A DNA stretch of 50,769 nucleotides. It comes from Candidatus Syntrophosphaera thermopropionivorans (GTDB lineage Bacteria; Cloacimonadota; Cloacimonadia; Cloacimonadales; Cloacimonadaceae). The position numbers were made by a program, and so were the translations under genes. Where the stretch lies: positions 1 to 50,769 of the forward strand of contig NZ_SMOG01000009.1 of the NCBI RefSeq assembly GCF_004353895.1, in the 5' to 3' direction. A model generated the notes under the pieces. That model searched no databases. It saw only the letters and a list, made by a program, of their open reading frames with translations, and was not told the origin of the DNA. Positions 1 through 9,349 of this stretch are shown in pieces (position 1 is the stretch's first letter; each line of letters opens with the position of its first letter).

Positions 1-2
1 AC

Positions 3-3000
3 TGGCAATCCATAGATGAGAAGGGATGCTATCATATTCATTTTGTTGCCACTCCAGATAAAAGAGAGTTTTTTAACACTCAGCTGGATGTAGTCTATGA
101 CCCTGAAACTCAGAGAATTATAAGTCACCATTGTCATGAATGTAAAGATGATGAAAGCTGCAGACATTATCTTTCTGTTCTGCGTTATGCTTATATGAAT
201 CTAAGAACAGATATATTTGAACAACCAGCTGTTGAGACCTGCGATGGAACTGTTTTGCGTGGGAGAGAAAAATGGCTGGATATCTATGATAAAGCAGCAC
301 TGGAGATTGAAGGAATATATGCTCCGGATGTAGATAAAGTTCGTTTGTATCACGATAGTTATGAACCCCTCAATATATCTTTGCTTATTAGGATTCAAGC
401 GGGAGCTGATATAGAAGGCATCACAGAACAAGAAAAGAAGGAATTGCTCTCCCAGTTGGAGGTTTTTTCCGATACTGAACAGGCACTTTTTAAATTTCTA
501 AATGCTAATAAAGCTGCCTATAGTTCCAAAGCAAAGTTCTGGTCGCTCTATAAAAAAGATTTTCCCAGAGCTCTGGGTTATCTTCAAGCTTTAAATGGCA
601 AAGTCAAAGTTAGAGAAACGGGTGAACCTTTAAAATTTAGCTCTGAACCCTATCCCTTAAGTTTGCGTATAGAACCTGCTGGCAAGGTCAATTACCGCGT
701 CTATCCAGTTATTATAGATGAACTTTCGGCAGTATATTCTGGTTATCCCACCTGGCTATTTTTCCGCAATGTAGTACATCCTGTGTATCTTCCTCTGACT
801 AATGAAAATATTGACCGGCTTTTCAATCAGGAACTATTCATTAGTGCTAAAGATTTAATTTACTGGAGCACTGTGGTTCATAAGCAATTGCATAAACAGG
901 GGATATATCTGGATTTGGACCCCTCTATTGAGCTTCCCGAGATTATTAGCACAGAACCACGCATCAAATTTAAGGTTTTCCCTATGGGAGAAGATTATAT
1001 TCTGGAAGGAAAACTGGTGTATCCATCTCCTTATTTAGAAGAAGGTGGGAAACTGGAAATACCACTTTCCACTATCCGATTTCAAGCACCTCTAATTCGT
1101 AGTGACTATATCTCAGAAGAAGAAACAGGAAATGCCTGGTTCTACATTCCACCTCATATCTTTGACCAAGCAAAAGAACTCTTTGAAAAGTTGCCAGAAG
1201 CTAATAAGAGCAGACTGGAACAGTTCTCTCAATTGATTTATGAAGGAGAAGAAGGTCTGGATAAACTTCGTAAAAGTCTGTTTGAACTGGAATCTCCTGC
1301 CTGGGATTTGGAAATAGTTCCCGAATTGAGAGGAAACTTCATTCAAAAGGTGGATTTACAAGTTGAAATTAAAGCAAGACGTAGTGAAGAAATAGATTGG
1401 TTCAGTTATGAAGTATCTTATTATTACAAAGATTTAAGCTTTACTTATGAGGAACTCAATCGTTTCTTCCGGTCTAAGGAAGAATTCCTGCATACTAAAG
1501 ATGGAAGAATTCTCTATATTGTCAATCCTGAAGTCTTTTTTGAAAGTTCCAGATTGATTAAACATAGTGAGCGTCTTGCGGATAATGTTTATCGTGCTCG
1601 TTTGATAGAGCTTCCTTATTATCATCGTTATATGCAAGAAAATCCCGCATTTAGGGTGTTGGGAGATGATTTTCTCACGCAATTGGGAATTGACCTTAAG
1701 CGTGGACATCTGGAACATACTGAACCGCTTCCACTTTATCTACAGACTATTATGCGTGGTTATCAAAAAGCAGGTTATGCCTGGATAAAAATGCTGGAAT
1801 ATTACCACCTGGGAGGGATTTTGGCAGATGAAATGGGTCTGGGAAAAACTATTCAAGCTTTAGCTGCCATTCAAAATGCTCCTGAAAACACTCAAAGTCT
1901 GGTAGTCTGCCCTAAAACTCTACTCTATAACTGGGCAGCCGAAATAGATAAATTCCATATCAATATACCCTATCTTATTGTTGAAGGAGATAAGGAAACT
2001 CGTGTTCAGCTGCTTCAGAATCCAAATGTGAAACTCTTTATCATTTCTTACACAGTGGTTTTGAACGATATAGATATCCTAAAAGATAAAAAACTTCACT
2101 GGATAATCCTGGATGAAGCTCAAAACATCAAGAATGTTAATGCCAAACGCACCTATGCCATCAAAAAAATCGCGGCTGAACATCGTCTTGCCCTTACAGG
2201 AACTCCTGTGGAAAATAATCTTACCGAATTGTGGTCTATTTATGACTTTTTGATGCCTGGCTATTTGGGAACTTTGAAACGCTTTAAAAAAGATTACATT
2301 GATGACACCGAAAACGGTCCGGCAAGATTAAGACGTATTGTTGCACCATTTTTACTCCGAAGAGTGAAAAAAGAAGTGCTGCTGGAATTACCTGATAAAC
2401 AAGAACAGGTTTCCTGGTGTAAACTACATCCTGTGCAAGAAAAACTTTACTTACAGGTGATTGATACAGTACAAAAGAAGCTTTTGCACAGTCCAGAAGC
2501 GGCACAATTGAATTTTGTGAATGTTCTGGCAGCTTTGACTAAATTGCGTCAGATTTGTAATCATCCTCATTTGGCAGACCCGGATATCCTTCCGGAACCA
2601 GAAGCTTCTTCAAAACTTGAATTGTTAATAGAATTGGTGGAAGATGCTATGGGAAGTGGACATAAAATTCTGGTCTTTTCCCAATTTGTCCAGATGTTAA
2701 AAATTATACGACAAGTCTTTGATAATATGAATCTTAATTATGCTTATATGGATGGTAAGAGCAAAAATAGATTGCAGGAAGTGCGAAGATTTGAGAATAA
2801 CCCTGAGCTGCAGTTATTTTTAATCAGTCTTAAGACTGGCGGAACAGGTCTAAATCTTACTGCAGCAGATACAGTTATCCTTTATGACCCCTGGTGGAAT
2901 CCTATGGTGGAAAATCAAGCTATAGACCGCACTCATAGAATTGGACAGACACATAAGGTGCAGGTATATCGTTTAATAACTAAAGGCACGGTGGAGGAAA

Positions 3001-3116
3001 AGATTATGAATCTTCAGCAGCATAAATTGCAGCTCTTTGATGAAGTGGTCTCGGATACCAGAAAATTCTTATCTAATCTTACTCCGGAAGAAATTCGTGA
3101 CCTTTTCACCTACTAA
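3..3116 (+). CDS. SNF2-family helicase with SWIM-like zinc finger (5' partial)
   Basis: ATP-dependent DNA translocase of the bacterial SWI2/SNF2 group. The reading frame is open from the left edge, so the Met at 195 is internal and the true start lies outside the window. Codons at about 132-167 give C-x2-C-x5-C-x-H, a SWIM-like zinc finger, which is the usual N-terminal module of this helicase type. The ATPase follows at about 1810-3080: GGILADEMGLGKT (Walker A, about 1819-1857), LDEAQ (Walker B/DEAH position), LTGTPVENN (motif III), then the second RecA lobe with TGGTGLNL and a DPWWNP...QAIDRTHRIGQ motif VI. All motifs look intact. The middle section (about 250-1750) is a family-specific region with no motif I can name. 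Likely roles are DNA repair or transcription-linked remodelling; the sequence does not show the substrate. It is the first visible gene of a co-directional + strand series. Confidence 0.95.
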   Translation, partial: WQSIDEKGCYHIHFVATPDKREFFNTQLDVVYDPETQRIISHHCHECKDDESCRHYLSVLRYAYMNLRTDIFEQPAVETCDGTVLRGREKWLDIYDKAALEIEGIYAPDVDKVRLYHDSYEPLNISLLIRIQAGADIEGITEQEKKELLSQLEVFSDTEQALFKFLNANKAAYSSKAKFWSLYKKDFPRALGYLQALNGKVKVRETGEPLKFSSEPYPLSLRIEPAGKVNYRVYPVIIDELSAVYSGYPTWLFFRNVVHPVYLPLTNENIDRLFNQELFISAKDLIYWSTVVHKQLHKQGIYLDLDPSIELPEIISTEPRIKFKVFPMGEDYILEGKLVYPSPYLEEGGKLEIPLSTIRFQAPLIRSDYISEEETGNAWFYIPPHIFDQAKELFEKLPEANKSRLEQFSQLIYEGEEGLDKLRKSLFELESPAWDLEIVPELRGNFIQKVDLQVEIKARRSEEIDWFSYEVSYYYKDLSFTYEELNRFFRSKEEFLHTKDGRILYIVNPEVFFESSRLIKHSERLADNVYRARLIELPYYHRYMQENPAFRVLGDDFLTQLGIDLKRGHLEHTEPLPLYLQTIMRGYQKAGYAWIKMLEYYHLGGILADEMGLGKTIQALAAIQNAPENTQSLVVCPKTLLYNWAAEIDKFHINIPYLIVEGDKETRVQLLQNPNVKLFIISYTVVLNDIDILKDKKLHWIILDEAQNIKNVNAKRTYAIKKIAAEHRLALTGTPVENNLTELWSIYDFLMPGYLGTLKRFKKDYIDDTENGPARLRRIVAPFLLRRVKKEVLLELPDKQEQVSWCKLHPVQEKLYLQVIDTVQKKLLHSPEAAQLNFVNVLAALTKLRQICNHPHLADPDILPEPEASSKLELLIELVEDAMGSGHKILVFSQFVQMLKIIRQVFDNMNLNYAYMDGKSKNRLQEVRRFENNPELQLFLISLKTGGTGLNLTAADTVILYDPWWNPMVENQAIDRTHRIGQTHKVQVYRLITKGTVEEKIMNLQQHKLQLFDEVVSDTRKFLSNLTPEEIRDLFTY

Positions 3117-3186
3117 ATTTCCCTTGACATTTTGCTGCTTGAAAAGCCATTGACATTGTAGGTTAAAGGAATTAAAAGGAGACGAG

Positions 3187-3999
3187 ATGCTAACCATTGA
3201 CTGGAAGGAAAGATTGAACAAGGACACCGCAGATTATGTGGAAAATAAGCTCCCTAAGAATGACTATGATTTTGAAATTATCTATAATGCCTATCCTGAA
3301 CGCGTCAATGGTAAGATACCAAATGAAGTAATTGTCTTTGTTGCTAATGCCTTAGTTAATAAAATCGGGAAAAATCACTCCCAGTTTATTCCTTTTTATA
3401 AACATCTCTGGGACAAGAAAGGTGAGAATGGTAAGCTGGCTTTTATAATCATTATGAGTAAATTGCTTGCCAAAAATCCTTCTCTTTATCTACCCTTGAT
3501 AGATACTGCGGTCAATACTGCTTCTGAAAACGAACTCATTATCTTGATGGAAAAAGTTATGCTTCCTCAATTGAGGAAAAATCCTGACCAGTTTCTGCCT
3601 CAGGTATATAAATGGACTACCTCACATAAAGAGAAAATTCGCAAACAAGCCATAAATCTGCTGATAAAATTGATGAGAAAAGACCCTCATTTGATTGATG
3701 AGATAGTTCAGCATTTCCTTAATCAATGGTATCATCCTCTGGGTGAGCTGACAAATAATCATATCTCTTTTCTTAAGGCTATAGCAAAATTAAGTCCAGA
3801 TGCCTATTTAAATATTTGGCGCCAATTTAATATGAGCAGAGATCCTCAGATAGCAGAATTACTTTGTAGTTCTATCACTTTCTATCATCCAGAGATAGAA
3901 CAAACTGTTGAGAGATGGACAAAAAGTGGTAATGCGAGACTAAAAAGGGCAGCACTGGCAGCACAAAAACTACTCCAGAAAAAGAAATCTCAAGCATAA
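3187..3999 (+). CDS. HEAT-repeat-like alpha-solenoid protein, function unknown
   Basis: A 270-residue, all-helical protein with no signal peptide. It shows repeating amphipathic helix pairs, for example around residues 75-110, 115-150 (PQLRKNPDQFLPQVYKW) and 150-185 (KEKIRKQAINLLIKLM), as in HEAT/armadillo solenoids and distantly AlkD-type DNA glycosylases. I see no clear AlkD catalytic signature, so no enzyme activity is claimed. The C-terminus is very basic (KLLQKKKSQA), compatible with nucleic-acid binding. The start is supported by AAAAGGAG 7 bases before the ATG. It sits between an SNF2 helicase and GreA, 1 base upstream of greA, so it is probably co-transcribed with both. A DNA- or transcription-related scaffold role is inferred from context only. 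Confidence 0.75.
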   Translation: MLTIDWKERLNKDTADYVENKLPKNDYDFEIIYNAYPERVNGKIPNEVIVFVANALVNKIGKNHSQFIPFYKHLWDKKGENGKLAFIIIMSKLLAKNPSLYLPLIDTAVNTASENELIILMEKVMLPQLRKNPDQFLPQVYKWTTSHKEKIRKQAINLLIKLMRKDPHLIDEIVQHFLNQWYHPLGELTNNHISFLKAIAKLSPDAYLNIWRQFNMSRDPQIAELLCSSITFYHPEIEQTVERWTKSGNARLKRAALAAQKLLQKKKSQA

Positions 4000-4000
4000 T

Positions 4001-4480
4001 ATGGATTTAAGCACATTAATTACCCAGGAGGGTATGGATAGACTTCAGAGACGCATTCAAGGACTGCTAAGAGAAAGACCAGCAGTGATTAAAGCTGTAG
4101 CTACAGCAAGAGAATATGGCGATTTAAGCGAAAATGCCGAATATAAATCAGCTCGGGAAAGACAGCGTCAGATTGATACGGAGATAGATTATTTAAGAAG
4201 AAGGGCGGCTCATCTAAAGGTTATAGACATCAGTACCATTCCCAAGGATAGAGTCCGTTTTGGTGCTATCTGTCGCATTCGGGATGAAGCAAACGGAGAA
4301 ATAATAGTCTATCAAATAATTGGAGCAGATGAATTGAACTTCTTTGATAAAGAAGGAATACAACCCGTTTCAGTGCTATCCCCTATAGGAAATAGCCTGT
4401 TAGGAAAGCAGGTAGGAGATAAAGTAGTGGTAGATGCTCCGATGGGAGAACGGATTTTAGAGATTTTAGAAATTTCATAA
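4001..4480 (+). CDS. greA: Transcription elongation factor GreA
   Basis: GreA binds the RNA polymerase secondary channel and stimulates cleavage of backtracked transcripts. At 159 residues it has the normal length. The N-terminal coiled coil (about 1-75) carries the signature AREYGDLSENAEYKSARERQ, with the acidic tip residues Asp and Glu of GDLSEN that coordinate the catalytic magnesium. The C-terminal FKBP-like domain runs from about 80 to 159 and includes the typical SPIGNSLLGKQVGDKVVVDAP. The ATG begins one base after the stop of the upstream HEAT-like gene, indicating translational coupling. An M18 aminopeptidase follows 16 bases downstream. Confidence 0.97.
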   Translation: MDLSTLITQEGMDRLQRRIQGLLRERPAVIKAVATAREYGDLSENAEYKSARERQRQIDTEIDYLRRRAAHLKVIDISTIPKDRVRFGAICRIRDEANGEIIVYQIIGADELNFFDKEGIQPVSVLSPIGNSLLGKQVGDKVVVDAPMGERILEILEIS

Positions 4481-4496
4481 ATATAGGGAGATATAA

Positions 4497-5912
4497 ATGC
4501 AAGCAAAGAAAGAACAGGTTAACCAACTTCTTTACGAGCGAAAGAATTTCTGGAAAGAAGCTTCCGCAGAAGAGATTAAGAAAGCTTTTGATTTTGCTGT
4601 CCCTTACAAGGACTTCCTGAACCAATGCAAAACGGAAAGAGAGACCGTTATCTGGACTGAAGAACTGCTTAAGGCTAATAAATTTAAAGCACTTCCTGCT
4701 GCAAAACAAAACAAGAAAGTTTATTCTGTATTCCGTAATAAGACCATTGCTATGGCAGTGCTGGGTTCAGAACCTGTAAGCGCAGGATTTAATATGGTGG
4801 CAGCTCATATAGATGCTCCCAGAGTGGACTTGAAACAAAATCCTTTATATGAAGATAAGTCCAGTGCAGTTGCCTGTATGAAAACTCATTATTATGGCGG
4901 TATAAAGAAATATCAATGGGTCTCCACACCTTTAGCAATTCATGGCACTATCATTAAATCTGATGGGACTACCATCAATATTTCTATTGGCGAAAATAAT
5001 GAAGAACCGGTCTTTATTATTCCTGATTTGTTGCCCCATTTAGCCAGAAAGGAACAGTATACAAAGACCTTGGGTGAAGCCATCAGTGCTTCAAATATGA
5101 ATCTTATCTTTTCCGGTATGATGGAACCTAAGACAGAAGAGAAAGAAGCAATAAAACTTTACGCTTTGAAACTTCTTAATCAGAGATATGGAATTCAGGA
5201 AAAGGATTTTATTTCTGCTGAACTGGAACTGGTTCCTGCCACTTCTGCCAGAGATGCAGGCTTGGATGCTTCTATGATTGTTGGTTATGGGCAGGACGAT
5301 AGAATCTGTGCATATTCAGGTTTACAGGCTTTGCTTTCTGCTATGGATAAGAAACCGAAAAGAACAATGGTCGTGTATTTTTCTGATAAAGAAGAAGTGG
5401 GAAGCCAGGGTAATACTGGTGCTCAATCAGTATTTTTACAGGATTTTATCGCTGCTTTACTTGCTCATAATGGTGAATCTGGTAGCAGTTCCAATCTAAG
5501 GAAGACCTTTATGAATTCTCGGGTTCTTTCTGGAGATGTTACTGCTGCGGTAGACCCAAATTATCCAAATGTCCATGAATTGCAAAATGCCGTTATCTTT
5601 AATCATGGTGTGGGAATTTCTAAATTTACAGGAAGTGGTGGTAAATCTGGATGTAATGACGCTAATGCGGAATTTGTAGCTCAGGTAATTAGAATTTTTG
5701 ATAATGCTGGAGTTTTCTGGCAGATGGGTGAATTGGGTAAAGTGGATGAAGGTGGCGGTGGAACCATTGCCTATATTCTGGCTAATCTTGGTGCCGAAGT
5801 AGTAGATTGTGGAACTGGTCTTATGGGAATGCATTCGCTTTATGAACTATCCAGTAAAGCAGATTTATATTCCACTTATGCTGGATATAAAGCATTTCTA
5901 ATCTCTCAATAA
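4497..5912 (+). CDS. M18-family zinc aminopeptidase
   Basis: Cytosolic dinuclear-zinc aminopeptidase of the aspartyl aminopeptidase/Lap4 family, removing N-terminal residues from peptides. At 471 residues it is full length. Visible metal and catalytic motifs in order: AAHIDAPRVDLKQNP (first His/Asp), GQDDRICAYSG (bridging Asp), SDKEEVGSQGNTGAQS (catalytic and metal Glu pair), SGDVTAAVDPNYP, SGSGGKSGCNDANAEF, and the C-terminal GMHSLYE (last His). No signal peptide. The start is preceded by GGGAG 6 bases upstream. The proteobacterial and yeast enzymes prefer acidic N-termini; specificity here is not evident. It would suit a peptide/amino-acid-fermenting lifestyle, which is an inference. Confidence 0.93.
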   Translation: MQAKKEQVNQLLYERKNFWKEASAEEIKKAFDFAVPYKDFLNQCKTERETVIWTEELLKANKFKALPAAKQNKKVYSVFRNKTIAMAVLGSEPVSAGFNMVAAHIDAPRVDLKQNPLYEDKSSAVACMKTHYYGGIKKYQWVSTPLAIHGTIIKSDGTTINISIGENNEEPVFIIPDLLPHLARKEQYTKTLGEAISASNMNLIFSGMMEPKTEEKEAIKLYALKLLNQRYGIQEKDFISAELELVPATSARDAGLDASMIVGYGQDDRICAYSGLQALLSAMDKKPKRTMVVYFSDKEEVGSQGNTGAQSVFLQDFIAALLAHNGESGSSSNLRKTFMNSRVLSGDVTAAVDPNYPNVHELQNAVIFNHGVGISKFTGSGGKSGCNDANAEFVAQVIRIFDNAGVFWQMGELGKVDEGGGGTIAYILANLGAEVVDCGTGLMGMHSLYELSSKADLYSTYAGYKAFLISQ

Positions 5913-5935
5913 TAAATAAATGACAGGAGGTTTAG

Positions 5936-7219
5936 ATGAAAAAGATAACCATCATTTTGCTCTGCGCTTTAATGCTAATACTTTGTTCCTGTGTTAGTAA
6001 TAAGACTTTTAAAGCTCAAGAAGAAAAAGTTCAAATTCTCCAAGCCCGCCAAAACAATCAGGATGTTCAGTTGGAAATGATTAATAAAGAATTAGCTAAT
6101 CATCGGGAAAAACTGAACGATATTATGGTGCAACTTAGTATAATCAATCAACAGCTACCTGAAATTGATAATTTGAAACAGGTCACAGACCAATCCACTG
6201 CCAGTATTGCAAAACTACAAAATCAAATAAACCAGATTAATGAGCAAGTGACGGAAGTTATGAATAGCATCAACTCCCTGGATATCCGAATGGCTCAATT
6301 ATATACTGAAACAAATGATGTCTTTGATGCCTATTCTGACTATTTAAAGCAGATGAAAGATGCACAAAAGAATATGGCAACAAAAGAAGAAGTAGCAATA
6401 CTTATAGCCGAAACCTCTGCCTGGTCAGAAAGTCTGGTTCAATTGTCCAGTCAGGTAGAAGCTTTATCTTCTCAATTAACCGAGCAACAATCATTAGTCG
6501 CAGAACTTATGACCCTGCAAAGTAAAGTGGCTTCTTCTGAACAGGAAAGTGAAGCAATTAAAAATGAAATAGCTAAGATTAATACAACTCTGGCAGAACA
6601 AGAACATATTAAACAGGAACTGACTGCCATTCATCAATCTTTATTAACAGCGCAGAAAGAAATAGCTTCTCTGCAAAAAGAACTTAATCAAATACAGAGC
6701 ACCCAACCGGCAAGTTCTTCTGAAGTAAATGACCTTCGGGCAAGAGTTCTCGCTATAAGTAAAGACCTGGATGCCTTAACTTCCGATTTACAAATGGTTA
6801 TAGCTCAAGAAAGAGCCGCAGCAGAAAAACGCCGTAATGAAGCTCGGGACAAACAATATAAAACTGCCTTGAATGAATATTATAAAGGCAATTATGAAAA
6901 GTCTATTCTCCTTTTTGAAGAATTCTTAACTTCCTATCCAGATTCAGAACTTGTTCCTAATGCACATTACTGGATAGGTGAAAACTATTATAGTGCAAAG
7001 AATTATCCTAAAGCTTTGCGGGAATTTCAAATTGTGGTCTCAAATTATCCCGGACACCAAAAAGCCTGGGATGCACAATTGAAAATAGGTCTCACCTACT
7101 ATCAAATGAATGATTTTAAATCTGCTTATCAGGAACTGATGGTTATCAAAAATCAAAATCCTGCCTATCCTCAGATGCCTATAGTGGATAAGTATCTGAG
7201 TAAGCTTAAAGATGTCTAA
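5936..7219 (+). CDS. Lipoprotein with long coiled coil and C-terminal TPR, CpoB/YbgF-like
   Basis: Probable periplasmic-facing lipoprotein. Residues 1-18 form a signal peptide with lipobox LCSC, giving a lipidated Cys19. From about 25 to 300 the protein is heptad-rich coiled coil (many Gln, Glu, Ile, Leu and Ser). Residues about 300-427 hold three TPR-like units (YYKGNYEKSILLFEEFL, YSAKNYPKALREFQIV, YYQMNDFKSAYQELM), typical of CpoB/YbgF of the Tol-Pal system. The coiled coil is far longer than in E. coli CpoB, so equivalence is approximate. SD AGGAGG lies 6 bases before the ATG. The last 8 bases overlap the next gene, and a BamD-like lipoprotein follows, so this is an envelope-biogenesis operon. 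Confidence 0.85.
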   Translation: MKKITIILLCALMLILCSCVSNKTFKAQEEKVQILQARQNNQDVQLEMINKELANHREKLNDIMVQLSIINQQLPEIDNLKQVTDQSTASIAKLQNQINQINEQVTEVMNSINSLDIRMAQLYTETNDVFDAYSDYLKQMKDAQKNMATKEEVAILIAETSAWSESLVQLSSQVEALSSQLTEQQSLVAELMTLQSKVASSEQESEAIKNEIAKINTTLAEQEHIKQELTAIHQSLLTAQKEIASLQKELNQIQSTQPASSSEVNDLRARVLAISKDLDALTSDLQMVIAQERAAAEKRRNEARDKQYKTALNEYYKGNYEKSILLFEEFLTSYPDSELVPNAHYWIGENYYSAKNYPKALREFQIVVSNYPGHQKAWDAQLKIGLTYYQMNDFKSAYQELMVIKNQNPAYPQMPIVDKYLSKLKDV

Positions 7220-7796
7220 AAGCTCGCTGATAATACTTTTGGCTTTGATGGGTTTCTGCCTTTGTGCAGAAACCCATTATCCACTTGCCGAACCTGAAAT
7301 TATTAGCACTCAAATAGTCAACCTCATAGACCTTTCCGAACCCATTTTTCTGGATATTCAGGCTGGTGATTTCACCTCTGCACTGGATTATCATATCAGG
7401 TATATGTTGCTGGAAAAAGGTGCTGATATTCGGGAATGGACTTCGGAAAATAATCCTTTTTATCTTCCTTCATTAACCGATTCTATCCCTAAATCTTTAT
7501 TACCTCTATCCTTAGCTAAAGCTCGTCTGGTAATAATTACTATGGATTTAGGCAGCACCAAGGTAGAAACTAAAAGTTTCTTGAGTTATCATAGCGAAAG
7601 TTATCCTCTCTATAGCTTTCAGATAAAGCAAATAGAGCTGCCCTCCTATAAGCTTCTCAGAGTGGATAACTTAAGCTTTACTGATTCCAAAATTCGCTCC
7701 AGTAATTCCAATATAACTTCTCTTAAATGGTTTGAACCTATACTGGCTGTAACCGCTATATCCTCAATAATTTATCTGCTCTGGACTATTGAATAA
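7212..7796 (+). CDS. Exported protein of unknown function between CpoB-like and BamD-like genes
   Basis: A 194-residue protein I do not recognise. Residues 1-19 (SSLIILLALMGFCLCA) look like a Sec signal peptide; a Cys near the end could be a lipobox, but the context LCAE is poor. The mature part is a mixed region including MLLEKGADIREW, and residues about 172-191 form a C-terminal hydrophobic segment (ILAVTAISSIIYLLW) that may anchor it in the inner membrane. It overlaps the CpoB-like gene by 8 bases and is followed after 9 bases by the BamD-like gene, so it is translationally embedded in the envelope operon. A role in outer-membrane assembly or Tol-Pal function is inferred only from position. 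Confidence 0.7.
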   Translation: MSKSSLIILLALMGFCLCAETHYPLAEPEIISTQIVNLIDLSEPIFLDIQAGDFTSALDYHIRYMLLEKGADIREWTSENNPFYLPSLTDSIPKSLLPLSLAKARLVIITMDLGSTKVETKSFLSYHSESYPLYSFQIKQIELPSYKLLRVDNLSFTDSKIRSSNSNITSLKWFEPILAVTAISSIIYLLWTIE

Positions 7797-7805
7797 GGTA
7801 TTATT

Positions 7806-8528
7806 ATGCATAAAATACTTACTATTTTACTCGTCATTTTAACTGTAATAACTGCTTGTTCCTCAAATAAAACTGTCTTGACTACGGAAGAAAAGCTTTC
7901 TCAAGCAGACCAGCTTTATGCCAAAGGAAAATACTCTCGTGCTGCAGAATTGTATGCTCAAGTCTATATGGATAGAATATCCACTGCTTCTGCTTATGCA
8001 CTTTTGCGTGAAGCTGATTGCTACTTTAAAATCAATCGCTTTGCTGATGCTTATTCCGCCTATCAGGAATACATTATTAATTTTCCTAATTATCCCGAAG
8101 TTAGCACTGCTCTTTTCCGTTCTGCCGTCTGTCTTTACGAACAATCTTTAGGACCGCAGTATGACCAAACTGAGACAATAATGGCTATTGAAGCTTTTGA
8201 AAAATTTATAAGCAAGTATCCGAATGACCCGCGTTGCAATGAAGCTCTTCAATATATTCAGAAAGCAAAATATAGACTGACTGAAAAGAAATTCCATATT
8301 GGCTACACTTACTATAAAATGCGGGATTACAGCGCTGCTTTGATGTATTTTAAAGAAATTATAGCCGAAGGAAATACAAATAGTCTGGACCGACAATCTC
8401 TCTATTATACAACTTTAATCCTCCATAAACAAAAACTGGATGACCAAGCTCTCGTCTATTATAATACCTTAAAAGCAAAATATCCCGGTTCTAAAGAGAG
8501 CAAAAAATTAGAAAAATATTTCAAATGA
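7806..8528 (+). CDS. bamD: BamD-like outer-membrane assembly lipoprotein
   Basis: Lipoprotein of the BAM complex that helps insert beta-barrel proteins into the outer membrane. Residues 1-17 are a signal peptide with lipobox ITAC (Cys18). The remaining ~220 residues are TPR units: QADQLYAKGKYSRAAELYAQV, ADCYFKINRFADAYSAYQEYI, then FEKFISKYPNDPRCNEALQYI, a pattern strongly reminiscent of BamD, and GYTYYKMRDYSAALMYFKEII. At 240 residues it matches BamD. The last 4 bases overlap the start of nadD (ATGA). A generic TPR lipoprotein is the alternative, but the FPNYPEVSTALFR and KYPNDPRCNEA signatures favour BamD. Confidence 0.85.
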   Translation: MHKILTILLVILTVITACSSNKTVLTTEEKLSQADQLYAKGKYSRAAELYAQVYMDRISTASAYALLREADCYFKINRFADAYSAYQEYIINFPNYPEVSTALFRSAVCLYEQSLGPQYDQTETIMAIEAFEKFISKYPNDPRCNEALQYIQKAKYRLTEKKFHIGYTYYKMRDYSAALMYFKEIIAEGNTNSLDRQSLYYTTLILHKQKLDDQALVYYNTLKAKYPGSKESKKLEKYFK

Positions 8529-9106
8529 GCAATCTGGCTTTATTAGGTGGAAGCTTTGACCCGGTTCATAATGGACACCTGCATATCGCCAGAGGAATCC
8601 TTCATTCAGGTTTAGTAGAAAGCGTAATTTTTCTTCCCAACGCTATTCATAATTTTAAAAAAGACCGTATCGTGCTGGATTTTAATTCTCGTTATGAACT
8701 CGTAAAAGAGGTTATGGAACCGGGAATGGAAGTCTGGGATGATGATGCTAAAGGAACTGGCTACACTTCAGATTTATTACAACATTTATATAAGAAATAT
8801 CCTGAACATCAATTCTTCTGGGTAATAGGCTCGGATAATCTGGCTTCTCTTTCTCGCTGGCATAACTATCCCTGGCTAAAAGAAAATGTGCAGTTCCTGA
8901 TTATTCCCAGACCTGGTTATCCTATCATCCCAGAAGTTATAAATGAAATAAAACATCAGGTGCTCAATCTTACTCCAATAGATATATCTTCAACTCAGAT
9001 ACGAAACAATATAGCTGCGGGATTGTCCATCAAAGGTCTGGTACCTGATTCTATTCTGGATAAGGTTTTACAGCTATATAAGCCGCTACTTGCCCCTAAA
9101 ACTTAA
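8525..9106 (+). CDS. nadD: Nicotinate-nucleotide adenylyltransferase
   Basis: Catalyses NaMN + ATP to deamido-NAD in NAD synthesis. The nucleotidyltransferase signature GGSFDPVHNGHLHIA (residues 8-22, with the HxGH motif) is intact, and the C-terminal DISSTQIRNNI (the ISSTxIR motif) is present. At 193 residues it has the usual NadD length. The ATG overlaps the bamD stop (ATGA), so it is probably translated by coupling. It is the last gene of the + strand series; a convergent minus-strand gene begins 243 bases on. Confidence 0.96.
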   Translation: MSNLALLGGSFDPVHNGHLHIARGILHSGLVESVIFLPNAIHNFKKDRIVLDFNSRYELVKEVMEPGMEVWDDDAKGTGYTSDLLQHLYKKYPEHQFFWVIGSDNLASLSRWHNYPWLKENVQFLIIPRPGYPIIPEVINEIKHQVLNLTPIDISSTQIRNNIAAGLSIKGLVPDSILDKVLQLYKPLLAPKT

Positions 9107-9288
9107 TTATTGTTAATTTATAACCTAAAGAAGTAATAATATATTTGAGAAAATAATCTGTTTAATCCTCTCCAATCCTTAGGAAAATCATATCTATTTT
9201 ATTTATTACTATGCACTTAAGCCATCTAAATCGCATATCAAATTATATTGCAATAGATTACAACTTCTCTCTTAGCTCTTTCTTGGCT

Positions 9289-9316
9289 CTCCCTTAGCTC
9301 TTTTGCTAAGTGGGAG
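9289..9316. terminator. Hairpin between convergent nadD and pseudokinase gene
   Basis: CTCCC-TTAGC pairs with GCTAA-GTGGGAG around a 6-base loop, with a two-base bulge. No long T-run follows on either strand, so it is at best a weak intrinsic terminator shared by the convergent genes. The surrounding 9107-9349 gap shows no coding potential. Confidence 0.4.
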
Positions 9317-9349
9317 ACAAGAAACAAACAGGCAATATTTTAAGATATT

